A DNA stretch of 64,000 nucleotides from Moringa oleifera (GCA_021397835.1 JAJFZO010000896.1:2768501-2832500), one strand, 5' to 3'; shown: positions 11,427 to 23,719, numbered from the stretch's first letter. Numbers and translations are program-made. The notes: generated by a model from the sequence alone, not told the origin.

Positions 11427-14277
11427 CTGTACGTTTCAATTATGTGGGTTAATGTGAGTTATGATATGCATCAAGGAGTTGCAAGTATAATCCTACAACC
11501 ATTATGATGCTAAACCAGGATGTTCCTATTTATAGTTATGACACAAATAAAGATTAGTCTAATTCGGAAGGAAAAGTTCAGGCTTCAACATGTATAACTC
11601 AACATTTCAAAATCTATAAAACCTCAGATTTCCAGAAAGAAACAACCTGAAAAAGTGAGCAATAATAAGAACAAATACCTAGTTTTATTCTTTGGGCAGC
11701 AACCAAACAAAAGAACTAAATGCACATGACACACAACATTAATTAAAATGAAAGAAAAAAGAATTGGTAAGAAAGACTGGAAAATTTTGGTTATATCTTC
11801 TTTTTTGTTTTTTTTTTTTTTTGTGGTGAACAGAAACAAAATTTTGGTTATATCAACATTTGATACTTAGTTATCACTAATATTACTTATTATCCATATT
11901 AGTAGCTAAGGAAAAACTGCTCTAAAGAAGAGGTTTTCAACAATTGGGCACAACAGATGTAGAAAACAAAGGCAAAATGATTAGTCCAACAAATCCAGTT
12001 GGTGGTGCTGACTTAAATAAAACTAACATTTTCTGTGCATAATTGGCCCAACTGTACTATTAGTCCACTAAAGCAACTTGTCATGGCTATGTATCGTACC
12101 CATCAAAAGAAAGGCATAATCTGGAGTGCTAGGTGGCTTCCGTTTGCTCTTCATTTTTTCAAAACTAGATATAATGAGCCATGCACATGTCCCAGGTAAA
12201 TTTTGGTAAATAAAATCATTTGAAGAAACTTACAATATTCGCATATTGATGGAAATTAATTCCTTTGTTTTTCAAATTAGAAACTAATTCAAAGATTAAG
12301 ATGGTTGGAATTAGAATTTCTTCCAAATAGAACACTTCACCAAAAAAGATAATAATAATAACTCAAGGTCCATTTCACCCTTTCCCTACCTTATTGCAGA
12401 ATAACAAATCACCAGGAAACTCGATTATTGACATTAATAGATAAGGCCCTTTCATGATCAAGAAACTCTTCAGGGGAAAATAAGCACCAGTCAAAATGAA
12501 AAATGAAACACAGGACAGAAATTGTCAGCCCGAAAAATACAATTAAGATTCAATTCAACAAGAATTTCAAAACGAAAAATTACATGTATTGATCAGTATG
12601 CAGTCAATTTCTACAAATACTCAAGTTGAAGCATCCAAACTGAGCCTTCAGTAATTAGTTATCGGAAGAAGGTCCGTTAAAATGTCAAGAATGACTTGAA
12701 TGAGCAAGAATGGTGCGTGATATTTGTATTAACATTTGATAAAGGTAGAATGCAGAATTTGATCAAAGATCTGCAGTTAATTTCTAGAGAAATAGTCAAG
12801 GTTATAGATCAAAAGACCATTTTGTAAATACACATCTGAAGAAAGTCAAGCAAAATACCAAAACCCCCAGAATTTTGCATCTAAATAACTTGAATGAGCA
12901 AAAATGGTATAGGAAATCCTTTGGTTATAATGTTAGGTAAATCCAACAAGCAGAGTTTGAAAAATATTAGAATCCATAAGATCCTCCAATTACTACAACA
13001 TCTTGGATGTTCCTCAGCAATAAATCAAAACAAATTTAAGAACATACGGTTACCAAATTTTGAAGGTACAATTCCAACATGATGCATCATACTTTGTTAG
13101 GAAAAGGTAACCACAGCAGAAGAGTAACTAATCTCATTTACTTGAAATTTACAAAATTGGTCTAGCATTGTAAAGTCACTGACAAGAACCGCAGTCCATT
13201 ACTCCTTGGATCACTTTCCTCAGCTGACATAACCTTGATAACTAAATGATAAAAAGTAATGCAAACCTAACCTAAGCAGATATTTGATAACAAAATATCA
13301 TCCATTATAAAAGTTTTTTGTATTGATTGGTGCAATGTTTTTTAAGTTATTGAATCCTCATATAGTTTCTCTAAAATTCAAAATTTCATGGTTTTCCTTC
13401 TCTTTGATATTTTTAGTACTAATTAGGCAAAAAAAAAAAAATCTTCCAGCCAATTATCTTTTATAAAAGTTTAAACCCTTGCCTTACATGTCCACCAAAT
13501 TCTGTGCCTTTAGACAGAAATATTAGCTTTCAACTGACTAATTGAGCTCTCAATATCACAAAGACTATCATGTAAGAACTTGGGCTATGCTAATTGTTTC
13601 ATTTAGGCAACCAACACAGAATGAACGAAATCTTATGCTGAAGCTTAAGCACGAAGGTGAAACTATCCAAATGTAAATAGCTCCTGGAAAATCAGCTATG
13701 GTAGGTTGCAGCGTGTCCTATTACACAGATCATATGAATCTAGAGAAAATTACACTATCAATCAATTTCATTATCAACTACAAAATACATGACAATATTT
13801 GTCATTATGGCATCATAAACAAGCAATTAAGCATTAAATAAGACAAAACCAAACAGCATATATACACACACACAAAGACCACACCCAACTCAGAATGAAA
13901 AGTAAACTTGGGAATATTAATAAAGCAATAAATAATGTTTTTTTATTTTCCGATGAGAAAGAAATAATGGATAATCAACAATATGATTTGACCCAATATC
14001 AGCATGAACTGGAACTCGACCTACAATGTAGGTAATTCAACCTACCTCTAGGCAACATCACCAATTTTTAACAAATTATAGATAGAAGAAAGGTGAAATT
14101 TGTTTATTGATTCTGATGAGTGATAAAAGACTAAATAGCAGGTATCCACTTACAGGGCAAAAAGGATCAGCTTCATCGATGAGCAAAACAAAAAGGTTTT
14201 CGAAAAAAAGCGGAGTAAATAGCGAGTGATAAATGGAAATGCAGGCTAAGGTTGAAATTAGGGAAAATCGAATTTAC
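11427..14277 (-). other. Predicted first intron of the HAD gene (5'UTR intron)
   Basis: The inferred donor is CAA|GTAAAT at 14278/14277 and the inferred acceptor ends at 11427, giving about 2.85 kb. The interval is AT-rich and shows no coding pattern on either strand. It includes poly-T and poly-A runs near 11806-11822 and 13430. A 62-residue plus frame at 12894-13082 shows nothing recognisable. Confidence 0.45.
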
Positions 14278-14400
14278 TTGGAAGAGAATGCGAGTTACAT
14301 GGGGGAAATCGCCTTGGTTCTTTTGATTTGTCCGTGAGCTGGCTCCGCTTGAAGGACACTGAAGTTTCATCGGACAAGGGAACACACAACCTTGAATCTG
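14278..14400 (-). other. Predicted 5'UTR first exon of the HAD gene
   Basis: This GC-richer block lies about 30 bases below a TATA-like box and ends at a GTAAAT donor. It can be read open (around MCSQIQGCVFPCPMK), but joined to the predicted acceptor the frame stops after three further codons (MES). It is therefore better seen as untranslated leader than as an N-terminal extension. Confidence 0.45.
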
Positions 14401-14429
14401 ACTACACACACAGATACACCCACTTATTT

Positions 14430-14437
14430 CTTATATA
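14430..14437 (-). promoter_or_regulatory. Candidate TATA box of the HAD gene
   Basis: The minus strand reads TATATAAG, correctly placed about 30 bases upstream of the predicted leader exon. This is sequence inference only. Confidence 0.4.
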
Positions 14438-14449
14438 CAACAACCAAGA

Positions 14450-14985
14450 GATTCATTTAGGTACGTCATTAGCAAGTAAAAGTAGTATTTGTCTCCATGA
14501 AACATGTAAAAGTTCTTTCTCTCTGCACTCATGTCCATAAAGTGTAAAATGTTTTTTGTATTTCCCAATTTCAAACTTCCGATTGCAACTCCACCCTCAA
14601 CTCAAGGATAGTAAACGTAAAAGAAAAATAGATGTAAGGGGTGCTGTAAGTGAATACCTCAAAAAGAAAGGATGGCATTATAAAACATGGGGAGTTGGGA
14701 GATGAGAAACGTGGAAAACCATGGTCGAGTGCCTCTGGTATTCGCAACACTGAAACAGCCTCAGGTTTTTCGTCCTTTTCTGGTTTTGCATTGAGAAACC
14801 AGCAGCACTACTAAAACGGCGAGCTCCAAATGGTTATTCTTTCAAAGCAGAGTACTGAGAGCTAAAAGAAAAATAAAACTAAATAAAAAAATGGGAACTT
14901 TGCAATAAAACCCCTTACTCGTAAAGTATATTTACTATTGATGACAAATTTGTTTCCGTAATGTCGGTACCAAATCTTGCAAGTC
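14450..14985. other. Upstream region of the HAD gene
   Basis: Probable promoter-proximal sequence. No gene was recognised and no convincing motif was seen beyond the TATA-like box below it. Confidence 0.35.
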
Positions 14986-14989
14986 AAAG

Positions 14990-15382
14990 TTATGAATAAT
15001 TTAAATTACATAAATGCACATAAGAGGCATCAAAAATAACAAAACTTTTACTGTACCTGCTTGCGATAAATCGGCATTTGAAACCCCGTTCCCTAGGCGA
15101 GATTAATGGCTCCCCAACCCCAAGATTAAGCGTGTAGAGAGATAGAGTCAAATGGTAATAACAATAATTATAATTGGAATTATGTTCTAATATATGTATT
15201 AAAAAAAAGACTAAATCAAGGGGACCAAGTCTCCTTAGCCTCTCTGCCGTTTGTTCCACATTCCTAATACAAAATTTTCTGTCTTTTGGAGGTTTAACTT
15301 TCTCACTGCAAAGATCTGGAAACTGATCTTTCTGACAATCAGGTAATAAAATTTTGTCTTCCATGGTAAAGCGGCTTGACAT
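14990..15382 (-). CDS. Hypothetical open frame of 130 codons, unrecognised
   Basis: The frame begins MSSRFTMEDKILLPDCQKD and has a lysine-rich, Cys-containing first half (around EKVKPPKDRKFCIRNVEQTAERLRRLG). The second half is hydrophobic and Asn/Tyr-rich and looks like chance read-through of AT-rich DNA. The first 60 residues look more protein-like than the rest, so this may be one exon of an unknown gene or a fragment. No domain was recognised. Confidence 0.2.
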   Translation of the reverse strand: MSSRFTMEDKILLPDCQKDQFPDLCSEKVKPPKDRKFCIRNVEQTAERLRRLGPLDLVFFLIHILEHNSNYNYCYYHLTLSLYTLNLGVGEPLISPRERGFKCRFIASRYSKSFVIFDASYVHLCNLNYS

Positions 15383-15399
15383 GTTGTTCTTGGTGTTGT

Positions 15400-18300
15400 G
15401 AAAGAACTGATAGGATTACTCTGTCAAAAAGTAAGACATATAAAGGATGCCATGGAGACATTCTTAAATAGATTCTCTAATGCTAAAACTAAACCATACA
15501 TGTAGTAGCAACTTGACAACATGTAGACAAACTGAAAAGGCAGTTTAGAGTATGCACTGCATATTTTAGATCTTTTTGTAGCATTGTGAAACATTAATTT
15601 GACTTAGTGTTCAATTATATTTTTATATCAAAGGGGGGAGAAGTTAAAGCAAGTGGACTTCCCAGGCCAAGGGAGGCAGTTCTTTTATTCCAAATATTCA
15701 CTCCCAGAATATGGGTCAATAAGATGTCGTAACTCCTCTATTTTTCACATCAAATAATATAGCATTATAACAAATACTATATTGGTTAGTGGCGAAGTTT
15801 GTCCTTTCCTGATCTTTTGGGTTCACATAAGACAAAGTTCTGCTTTTCTTTTTCTTTCTTTCTTTTTTTTTCTTCTTCTAATAAGTTTAGCATAGAGATC
15901 AATTAAAAGTTTGTATGAGGATTGATTTTTGGCATGTATGCTATTGACCATACAAAAACATGGATACGTTCTAGAAGACATTATGCACGCTCCTTCTTCT
16001 TTTCTCTGCTAAGCATGCACTCAATTTTCTGTTCACAGTTTTCGGACGCCACAACCTTCTCTAGCTACTTATCAATTTCTCTTTCAGCACTTGTGACTCA
16101 TCCCTGAGATTTATATCCTTCAATTTGTAAACTGTCAACTTGCTTTGAGTTACTCTGTAGGGTCATGGTACAACAAATCTTATTAAAGTTTTTGATCTTT
16201 TTTGATTTTTTTTCATTTAGTTAAAAATTAAAAAAAATATTATTATGCTATAATAGACTTTTATCAATAATTGTTTAATGACAATTGTAATCACTATATA
16301 TTTTAATAAAAAAATTATCAAATTTTTAATGGTATTTATCAAATAATTGTTGTTAATGAATATATGATGACAATTGGAAACATTAATCATTAAACTTCTT
16401 ATTTGTAGTTTATAATTTTTTAAAAAAATTAAAAAATTAATTAATATTGATTTAAATATAATAAATGATATTTATTAAATCATATTTTTGATGTTTGGAG
16501 AGAACCCATTCTTGAAAATGGGCTTGAAAAGATGGTGTCCGGAGGCTTTCAAACAAAAGTGTCCTATGTTTGGAGGAATGTCTCTACACAAATCTTAGAT
16601 TGGGCCGGTGAAATGTTAGGTTTTTATATTTTTCTCTTTTTTAAAAAAATTTTGAATTTATTGGGATTTTATAAAGTCCTTTATCTTAAATATTGCAAAC
16701 AAATCTATTAGCTAATGGGGGATATAAATGCTTTTGAATTTGCTTTTTCTTTTTTTTTTATGCTATCATAAACAGATATTAGAAGCCCTTTGACTTTTTC
16801 TTTTTCCTTTCAAAATTATTTTTTCTTTATCCTGGTGAGTGATGTGCATTGTGTTACTTATATCTCTTTAAACCATTTTTTAACAGAAAAACAAACTTTT
16901 ATAGAACACAAACTCAAGTTCATCATATGAATCACTCATCTCATTTTCGGTTTCTCAGGGTTTGGGTCATAGCCCAAATTAAGAATGTGTAGTTGCAATT
17001 CATGCAATTTTCACTGTAGCATAAAAGACTTCAAGCCATTTACCTTCACCTGTTTTCTTATTCCCTCTATTTTGTCAATACTTTGGTATGGCTTCTGCTG
17101 CACTACCACTTGATTGATTTTCTAGATTTTATTGTCTATTACAGCTAGATTTTAATCTCTTATCTATTTTGTTTACTCGAAGCTCTCAATCTTTTATCTG
17201 ACATGTTTACTGAATATTAGATTTTGTGGTTCAGATTCAGTGATTTCTATATTTTGTTTCTTAAGCTAATCTTAACTTGCAATTGCTATTACTTTCAATG
17301 TGGTTGTAGATCCGTACATCTTATTTTGTTTTTAATTAATTTTTCTACTTCATCTTATTTTATTTAAGGTACTTTACTCTTTTGTTGATCTACTCTAAGT
17401 TGGTACTTTAGTGCACTTGATTTTCCTTCTTAATTCATTAATTTTAGGTTATAAGTGTTCCGTAAGTTAAAGATGCATGAGGAGAAGAAAACTTGTATGT
17501 TCATTTGAACTCCATGCATTATTCTACCCATTAATGTTTTGGCTCTTGCTTAATTTGCTATTCAATTTGTCAATTCGGTACATTTCTTAGCAAAATTAAG
17601 TATTCCTTCTTATGCACTTAATAATGTTTGAATACATTAATGATAAACAAAAAAAGGAAATCTTTTGAATAAATTCATTCTTCTTTATTTGAAGATATAT
17701 AATTTTAATGATGAGATTAACTGACAAAATGGTTCAATGAAGTACACAATAAAGTTAGCTACTAGATGCTAGCTAATTGGACTTGCTGAGAACTATCTTT
17801 GGGAATCAATAGAAAATTACCCAAGCAATGGTTTCAAATCTTTTATTTTCTTTACAATATGAACACATCTGTATACACATGTATGTTTTATATAATCAAC
17901 CAGGGTAAGTAGCATTTGCAAAATTTTACAGTGAAGAACATGGAAAAACAATGAATTAAGTTGGTGGTATGTTTTGATTTTATATGTTAACTGGAAAAGT
18001 GTATACAAGGTGGCAGCATGTATGGCTTACAAGTGCAAACGAGTTCGATAGCAAAACATTTTCACGAGCCATTCTTGCCTATATATAATTAATGGCCTTA
18101 TACCAAGGAAAATGTGATGAAGATACCATTTCTTCATCTGTTAGCTAAATAATCAGAGTAAAGAGCAGAAGAAAACTTGAAAAACGTTGAACATCATCGA
18201 AAAATTTCATAGATAAAAATTATATTACATTAATTGTTAGATAGTGAATGTTCCTTCCTTAATTTAGGCAAGGCATGTTCTAGGTAGCTAGCTTTCTATG

Positions 18301-18594
18301 CTACTAACTTTTTTTTTTTTGTTTTCTCTAGTCTCTTCCACCTTCAACTTAATTGCTACTAATTGTTGTCGTGTACGTAGAGAACTTGTATACATGTAAA
18401 TTCTTTGGCCATGTAGTTGACCTCTTCAACATCTATGATTGAAAGATATATGTACTTTCTTCTTTCAAGTTCTTCATCACTCAAAAGGTCATTTTGGGTA
18501 ACCTTTATATATTATAGTTTGCATTTCCTTTCTCAACAAAGTTGTGGAGCTTAGCACCACAAATAAGGTATATATGAAACACAACTCAATTTAA

Positions 18595-18635
<41 letters not shown>

Positions 18636-19190
18636 ATCATGATTCTCTCTTCGTCTTAAGTTTATTGATTTTTTAATAAACTATTGATAAAGTATAGCAT
18701 CAGATTAGATTAAAAAAAAGATGCTATTATGTGTGAAGGTGTTATAGTTAACTATGCATGTAATGGTTAAGTTGTTCTTAAGGGCACAATTATTTCACTC
18801 ATCTTCATTTGACTTTTGAAATTCAATTTAATATGACATTCTTAATCTGTTTTTCGGAACATGAAATAGAAACATGCAGTATTGGAACAGATTCGCAACT
18901 AGATAGAGTCACATATGTAAGTAGCGACAAAGGCTAAATTAGATTGGATTTAACTGTGGTGTGTGATGGAATTTTTTTCTTTTATTTGTAATCTATTTGT
19001 ATAACATATTGTTTATTGAAAGTTTGATAATATATTAAATTAAAATATTGGGGCAACAACATTGTAGGTTAGTTGATTTTTATTATTGACTTTATTTTTT
19101 TGGTATAATGTGAACAATTATAGTTTGTAATATGTAATGTTCTATCGTGACAAATGTTACATTCTTTCTCTTATGATAATTTATCACTAT
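15400..19190. other. Long AT-rich region with no recognised gene
   Basis: The region is T-rich on the plus strand with many stops in all frames. Short open frames at 15922-16107 (plus) and 18008-17817 (minus) have no recognisable motif. Sequence near 16200-16500 is extremely AT-rich with partly self-complementary stretches and could be an old miniature transposon, but no clean terminal repeats were found. The (TA)n run is listed separately. Confidence 0.4.
18596..18633. repeat. (TA)n microsatellite
   Basis: About 19 uninterrupted TA dinucleotides. It is a simple-sequence repeat. Confidence 0.97.
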
Positions 19191-19194
19191 AAAA

Positions 19195-19560
19195 AAACTC
19201 AATTTTACTGACGAATTTATCAGTCACTAAAGTAAAAAATATGTTGCTAAAAAGTAAAAGGCTTTTTAGGGACAGATTTTTTCGTTGGCAAAAATGGTTG
19301 TCGTCAAAGAAGATAGCAATCAATTTTGCAGTCCGTTGCTAAATTAGCGATTGATATTATCCATCGCTAAAGTAATCATAAGATAGATATTAGCGACAAT
19401 TTTAATCTATTGCTAAATTTAACAATTAATCAAATAGTTCGTTAATAAATTAGTTTAACGATAAATTCAAATTGATCGCGATCGATTTGAATCGATCGCT
19501 AAAAATTAGTTTATCGACTAATTTTAATCGATTGCTAAAATAGTTAGTTTAATGATTGAT
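19195..19560. repeat. Left terminal inverted repeat and subterminal repeats of the CACTA element
   Basis: After the CACTA terminus come many diverged copies of TAGCGA(C/T) and GTTGCTAAA-type motifs in both orientations. In En/Spm elements such subterminal motifs bind the element-encoded TNPA protein. Here the role is inferred from the family. Confidence 0.75.
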
Positions 19561-19789
19561 TTGAATTGGTCGCTAAGCTTAATATTAATTTTAAAACAAA
19601 ATTTGTTAATTTAAAATTACATAAAATTCTTAAAAAATGAATTACATAAAATAAAAAAAATTAAATACAGTATGTTTTATATTCTACATAATATAAATTA
19701 AATAAATGAAATCAAATATTCTTTTCATAAAAAAAATTACATATAAGAAATTGAATTAGTATTCTATTCATAAAAGAAATATGCATGAT

Positions 19790-20240
19790 TAAGAATCAGG
19801 CGGTGTTGGAAGTGTGTTTCTCAAAAGGAAAGCCTTTATCCTGCGGATGTGCTCATTTATATTAAGCTCTCTCTGTAAATGTTACTGCATCTCGCTTTGT
19901 AGCGTAATGAATCATGCTCTTTAGCCTTACATCCTCGTCTAATCACTTTTCCATACCCTTACACTCCAGCTCCATATGCTCTTGCATAACATTCATCTAA
20001 GATCATATATCCTACATGACTATATCATCAATAGTACGTCTATATCTAAAGCTGCCGCCTGAATACCATGATCGAGCTTAACTCCTAATCTTATACACCT
20101 GATGCTTTTTTTCTCCACTTACAAGCTCATAATAGAGTTTAGTGTAGTCTACCTCAAGCATATCAAAAAATCCCTCCTTTCGCCGGGAAGCCAAGGCAAC
20201 CAACTCCTTTAAATGTTTCTACAATAAAGCAATTCATTAA
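19790..20240 (-). pseudogene. CACTA second-ORF (TNPA-like) remnant, left arm
   Basis: On the minus strand this matches the better preserved copy at 59444-59100. It shares the phrases for a Trp-Tyr-Ser/Gly motif, a run of Met/Glu/Lys coiled coil, and a conserved end before PP-like residues. Stops interrupt it. A second copy on the opposite strand lies at 22920-23295 in the same element. Confidence 0.7.
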
Positions 20241-20949
20241 CTTAATTGTCAATTGAACCAAATAGTGAGTGAAAAAATGTCATGTCATAGTTTTAGTTAT
20301 TTATTAAATATTAAAAATAAATCTTATTTTTATTTATTTAGCACGCTTAACTATGAATTATTGGGGTTAGATTTCTGTATGTGAGTCCATTTAAAAAGCT
20401 ATATTAAAGTAAACTCACGGCCTAACTCCCATGTTCAAAATTTTTTTTAATAAATAACCATAACATTTTTATTTATATTTATGTAAGTAATTTAAATATG
20501 ATAGATACCAAGCGTCGACAATGGTTTTGTAATGAATAAAAAGTGGTACTATGATGAGATAAGACCAGACTTGGGTCGCCTATCTCGCTTTGTCGATTCT
20601 GAGACATATTCTCCTAGTTCTATGTATACTTGAGCTAGTTCCATGATATCTACCATTGCTCTCATATAGTATTTGAAACAAATCGAGATTTATTTGTTGC
20701 CTTGTGATGACATACATACATTAAGTCAACATACCTGTCCATAGTTCAAGCAATTTTAATTAGTTAACCATCCTAAGTTTTTAACAAAACTGCTTTCATT
20801 AGGAATGAAATAGTAATAAGAGTAAGTCTATCTATTATATTTAGGTATGAATTACTGCATATATTGATCAATGAGGATTGAGAAAGGTTACAGAAGTTAG
20901 AACTGATAAGATAAATAGTCCTACTTGCGAGATATAAGGTTGGAGGAAA

Positions 20950-21790
20950 TAAAACATATTTTGGGATCGACCTTATTAGTGCACTAACTTAATATGACAC
21001 AATCTCGATGTCATGCAAATAGAGAAAAATGCTTTCGATAACGTGTTCAACATAGTAATGAATGTGAAAGGAAAGATAAAGGATAATGCAAAGTCGATGG
21101 AAGATTTAAAAGGTCCGTTAAAGTTTATGAAGTCATACCCAGGATACTATATCAATGGGTATAAATTCTACACTAAAAGATATAGTTTAGTTAGAACTAT
21201 AATGAACAGTTGAGTTTGCATTACAGGATCTAACTATAATGTGAATGAAATGGACTATTTCAATATATTGGTGAAAGTGTTATAAGTATAATACCTTACG
21301 TTACCAATCAAGAAAACCATTTTATTTAAGTGTGAATGGTTTGATCCTACATCGAATATGGACACCAAAGTAAATAAATTATATAATCTAGTAGATGTCG
21401 GTTGCATAAGGAGATTGAATAAGTGTGAGTTATTTGTCCTAACTTTATAAGCAGCTCGAGTCTATAATGTTCCTTATCCAAGCTCAAAGCGCAATAAGTG
21501 TGACTAGCAAGTCGTTTGCAAAATAAAGGCCAAGTCTGTCATCAAATTTTTAGACTCTAGTTTCACTTATTGATTAATCCAAGATGTTCATTTTCAATAT
21601 GATGAGAGAGATATCCATCAAATTGACAATAATACAGATGATCATTTTATTTTCTTGAATGAATGATTCAAGTGGGACATCAAGAGATATTGATGATAAA
21701 GAAAAAGGCATGCCAGATTAGTTAGATTTGAAAGTTATTGTACTCAGGAAGAGAAAAATTAAGTGTAAGATGAAGAAAAAGAAGAAGACT
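20950..21790 (+). pseudogene. CACTA transposase remnant: tnp2 end fused to DUF4216 region
   Basis: The plus frame at 21013-21213 starts in the tnp2 signature (MQIEKNAFDNVFNIVMNVKGK; family form HIEKNV...GKTKD) and runs directly into KSYPGYYINGYKFYTKRY, the start of the DUF4216 region. The stretch normally between them is missing, so an internal deletion joined two distant parts. The DUF4216 part continues with stops to about 21700 (CEWFDPTSNMDTKV, NLVDV). It closely parallels 61580-60890 on the minus strand. Confidence 0.8.
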
Positions 21791-21999
21791 TTAAAAATAA
21801 TTATTATTAGTCATTTTTTAAAAAAAAATTATTGTTTGAATTATTTAATCTATTGCTTTAAATAATCCATTTTGTAAAATGTGTGTCGATTTAGTTATTC
21901 ATTGTATTATATTTTCATCATATATTTCAACACGGTTTAGTTCCATTTTCAAAGGAAACTCTATCAAAATTTTTATAGAACTTTATCTATCAAACTAAC

Positions 22000-22290
22000 T
22001 TAAGCTTATTAACATGATTAGATAAAAGGTCAAGGAAGAAAAGGTCACTTCAAAGGAAGAAGTGGGTACTCCAGAGAAAGAGATCCACATATTCAAGATG
22101 AGGAGGAGGACACAGCTGCACCATCTCCACATGAAGCATTTATACTCATAGATGGGTTTGCTAGCTTTGCTTCAAGTTCTTCTAGTTTTACTGCTGCTAA
22201 GATGTTTATATCAATAAGTTTTCAGAGTATAAGTAGACAACAAATTTATGTAAATAATGACACGTAAGTGTTCATAATTAATGTTTTTAG
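22000..22290 (+). pseudogene. CACTA inter-ORF exon remnant
   Basis: An acidic, Ser-rich coding-like block (around DEEEDTAAPSPH, then FASFASSSSSFTAA) is the plus-strand counterpart of 60690-60440 in the other CACTA element. It lies between the DUF4216 part and the second ORF in both. Confidence 0.55.
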
Positions 22291-22559
22291 TATTTTGTAT
22301 CATTATTTTTATAAATTTTCTCAATATTATTTATTACTTATTAATTTATTGTCTTATCTAACAAGATCAAGTTTTTGCACAAATATTTTATGTAGATTTA
22401 TAAGATTTTTTAAGACAGGTTAATCGGTTTAGGTACATGTGAAAGGTAGCTTCCAAGAAGTAAAGATTTTAATTTTGAAAAAATTCAAAGTACATATAAT
22501 TATTTACCAAAAAAAAAACTATTTTACATTTTAACATATTAACCATTGTTTTGTTGCAT

Positions 22560-23719
22560 GGGAGGCTCGAGCTGTCGATTAGTATGTTGACTTGATGTAT
22601 GCATATCGCTTCAAAATAAGAAATAAGTTTCAATTTATCTCAGATACTGTATGTGAGCGTACAAACAAAAATGATATGATTATTTATTAAGTATATATTT
22701 TTCTTAAATGTATGAGTGGGGTCATAAGCCTATTGTAATAAAGCTTTTCAAACGGATTTACTAAGAAGTCTAACCCCGATGAGTTCATAAACGAATGTGC
22801 TCGAAAAATAAATGTAAGTTTGTTATTTTTAACATTGAATAAATAATTAAAATTATGCCTTTTTTACTTTAAAGAGTTGATTGGCTCGACTTCTTAACCA
22901 TAAGAGGGATCTTCCGATATGCTTGGGATAGACTACATTATGCTCTATTAGAGACTATCGATAAAAAAAAAAAGTATCAGGTGTATGAGATTAGGAGTTA
23001 AGCTCGATCATGGTATTTAAACGGCAGCCCTAGTATTAGACGCTTTATTGATGGCATAGCTATGTAAGATATGCGCTCTCAGATGAAGGTTATAGAATAA
23101 CGCATGGAGTTAAAGCATAAGGCAATGGAGGAGTAATTGGGTAAAAAGCGTAGGGCGAGAGAGCATGATCACTTATGTTATGAAACTAAGACGCAATAGT
23201 GCTTATAGAAAGAGTTTGATATGAATGAGAGCATTTACAAGATGGAAGCTCTCATTTTAAGAAGCGCATCCCCAACATCGCCTGAATCTTAAATGTAATT
23301 TTTTTTATGAACATATTATTTGATTTCTTAGACGTCGTTTTTTTTTTATGGATAGTATATTTAATGAGAACAGAAAATAATGTATTTATTTTTTTATTTT
23401 ATGAAATTTATTTTTTATGAATTTTATGTAATTTTAAATTAATTTTATTTTTAAAAATTAATATTAAATTTGACAACCAATTTGAACTAGTCATTAGATT
23501 TTAACGATCGATTTTACTCAATTACTAAAAATTTAAAAATCTATTGGTACCCTTCAACTTTTTAGCAACGGATAATATCATTCATTTGTTTAGCAACGGA
23601 CCTTAAAATTGGTCGCTATTTTCTTTGACGACAACCATTTTAGCTGTAAAAAAAATCTAGCACTAAAATTCTAGTGGTGGATTCTTTTTATAAATAAAAT
23701 TGAATTTTTTTTTATAGTG
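22560..23719 (+). repeat. Right arm of the inverted CACTA structure
   Basis: Read as the reverse complement, this arm parallels 19195-20760. The segment 22575-22680 pairs with 20760-20650 in the left arm (shared phrase TATGTTGACTT, then the counterpart of ACTATATGAGAGC). The segment 22720-22800 pairs with 20450-20360, the second ORF with its left copy, then the subterminal repeats and terminus. The right arm has lost some internal sequence kept on the left. Confidence 0.75.
22920..23295 (+). pseudogene. CACTA second-ORF (TNPA-like) remnant, right arm
   Basis: The reading around SARSWYLNGSPSIRRFIDGIAM, then DMRSQMKVIE, parallels the minus-strand frame at 59444-59100 (SWYSGNSSSTGRPIDDIAM, DMRSQMKAMEK). 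Several stops are present. This family partners the transposase in CACTA elements and binds subterminal repeats. Confidence 0.75.

Larger units (their letters stand above)
19195..23719. mobile_element. CACTA (En/Spm-like) element with inverted-duplicated 3' ends
   Basis: The left end is CACTATAAAAAAACTCAATTT. The right end is the complement, ending TTTTTATAGTG at 23719, so the terminal inverted repeats are clear. The flanking triplets are TAT and TTT, a one-base mismatch from a proper 3-bp duplication. Similarity between the arms extends far inside: a shared subterminal block lies at 19291-19310 and, inverted, at 23622-23641. A second-ORF remnant appears on the minus strand at 19790-20240 and on the plus strand at 22920-23295. 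Related sequence continues to about 20760 on the left and from about 22560 on the right. Only the centre (about 20950-21790) carries transposase parts. No intact reading frame remains. Confidence 0.85.

Noticed and set aside
14173..14409. A 78-codon minus frame near the predicted HAD promoter as an independent gene or N-terminal extension
   Set aside because: It crosses a good splice donor, and when joined to the predicted next exon it stops after three codons. Leader exon is the simpler reading.
16190..16500. Extremely AT-rich, partly self-complementary stretch as a miniature inverted-repeat transposon
   Set aside because: No clean terminal inverted repeats or flanking duplication could be defined. 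Apparent pairing is expected in such low-complexity DNA.
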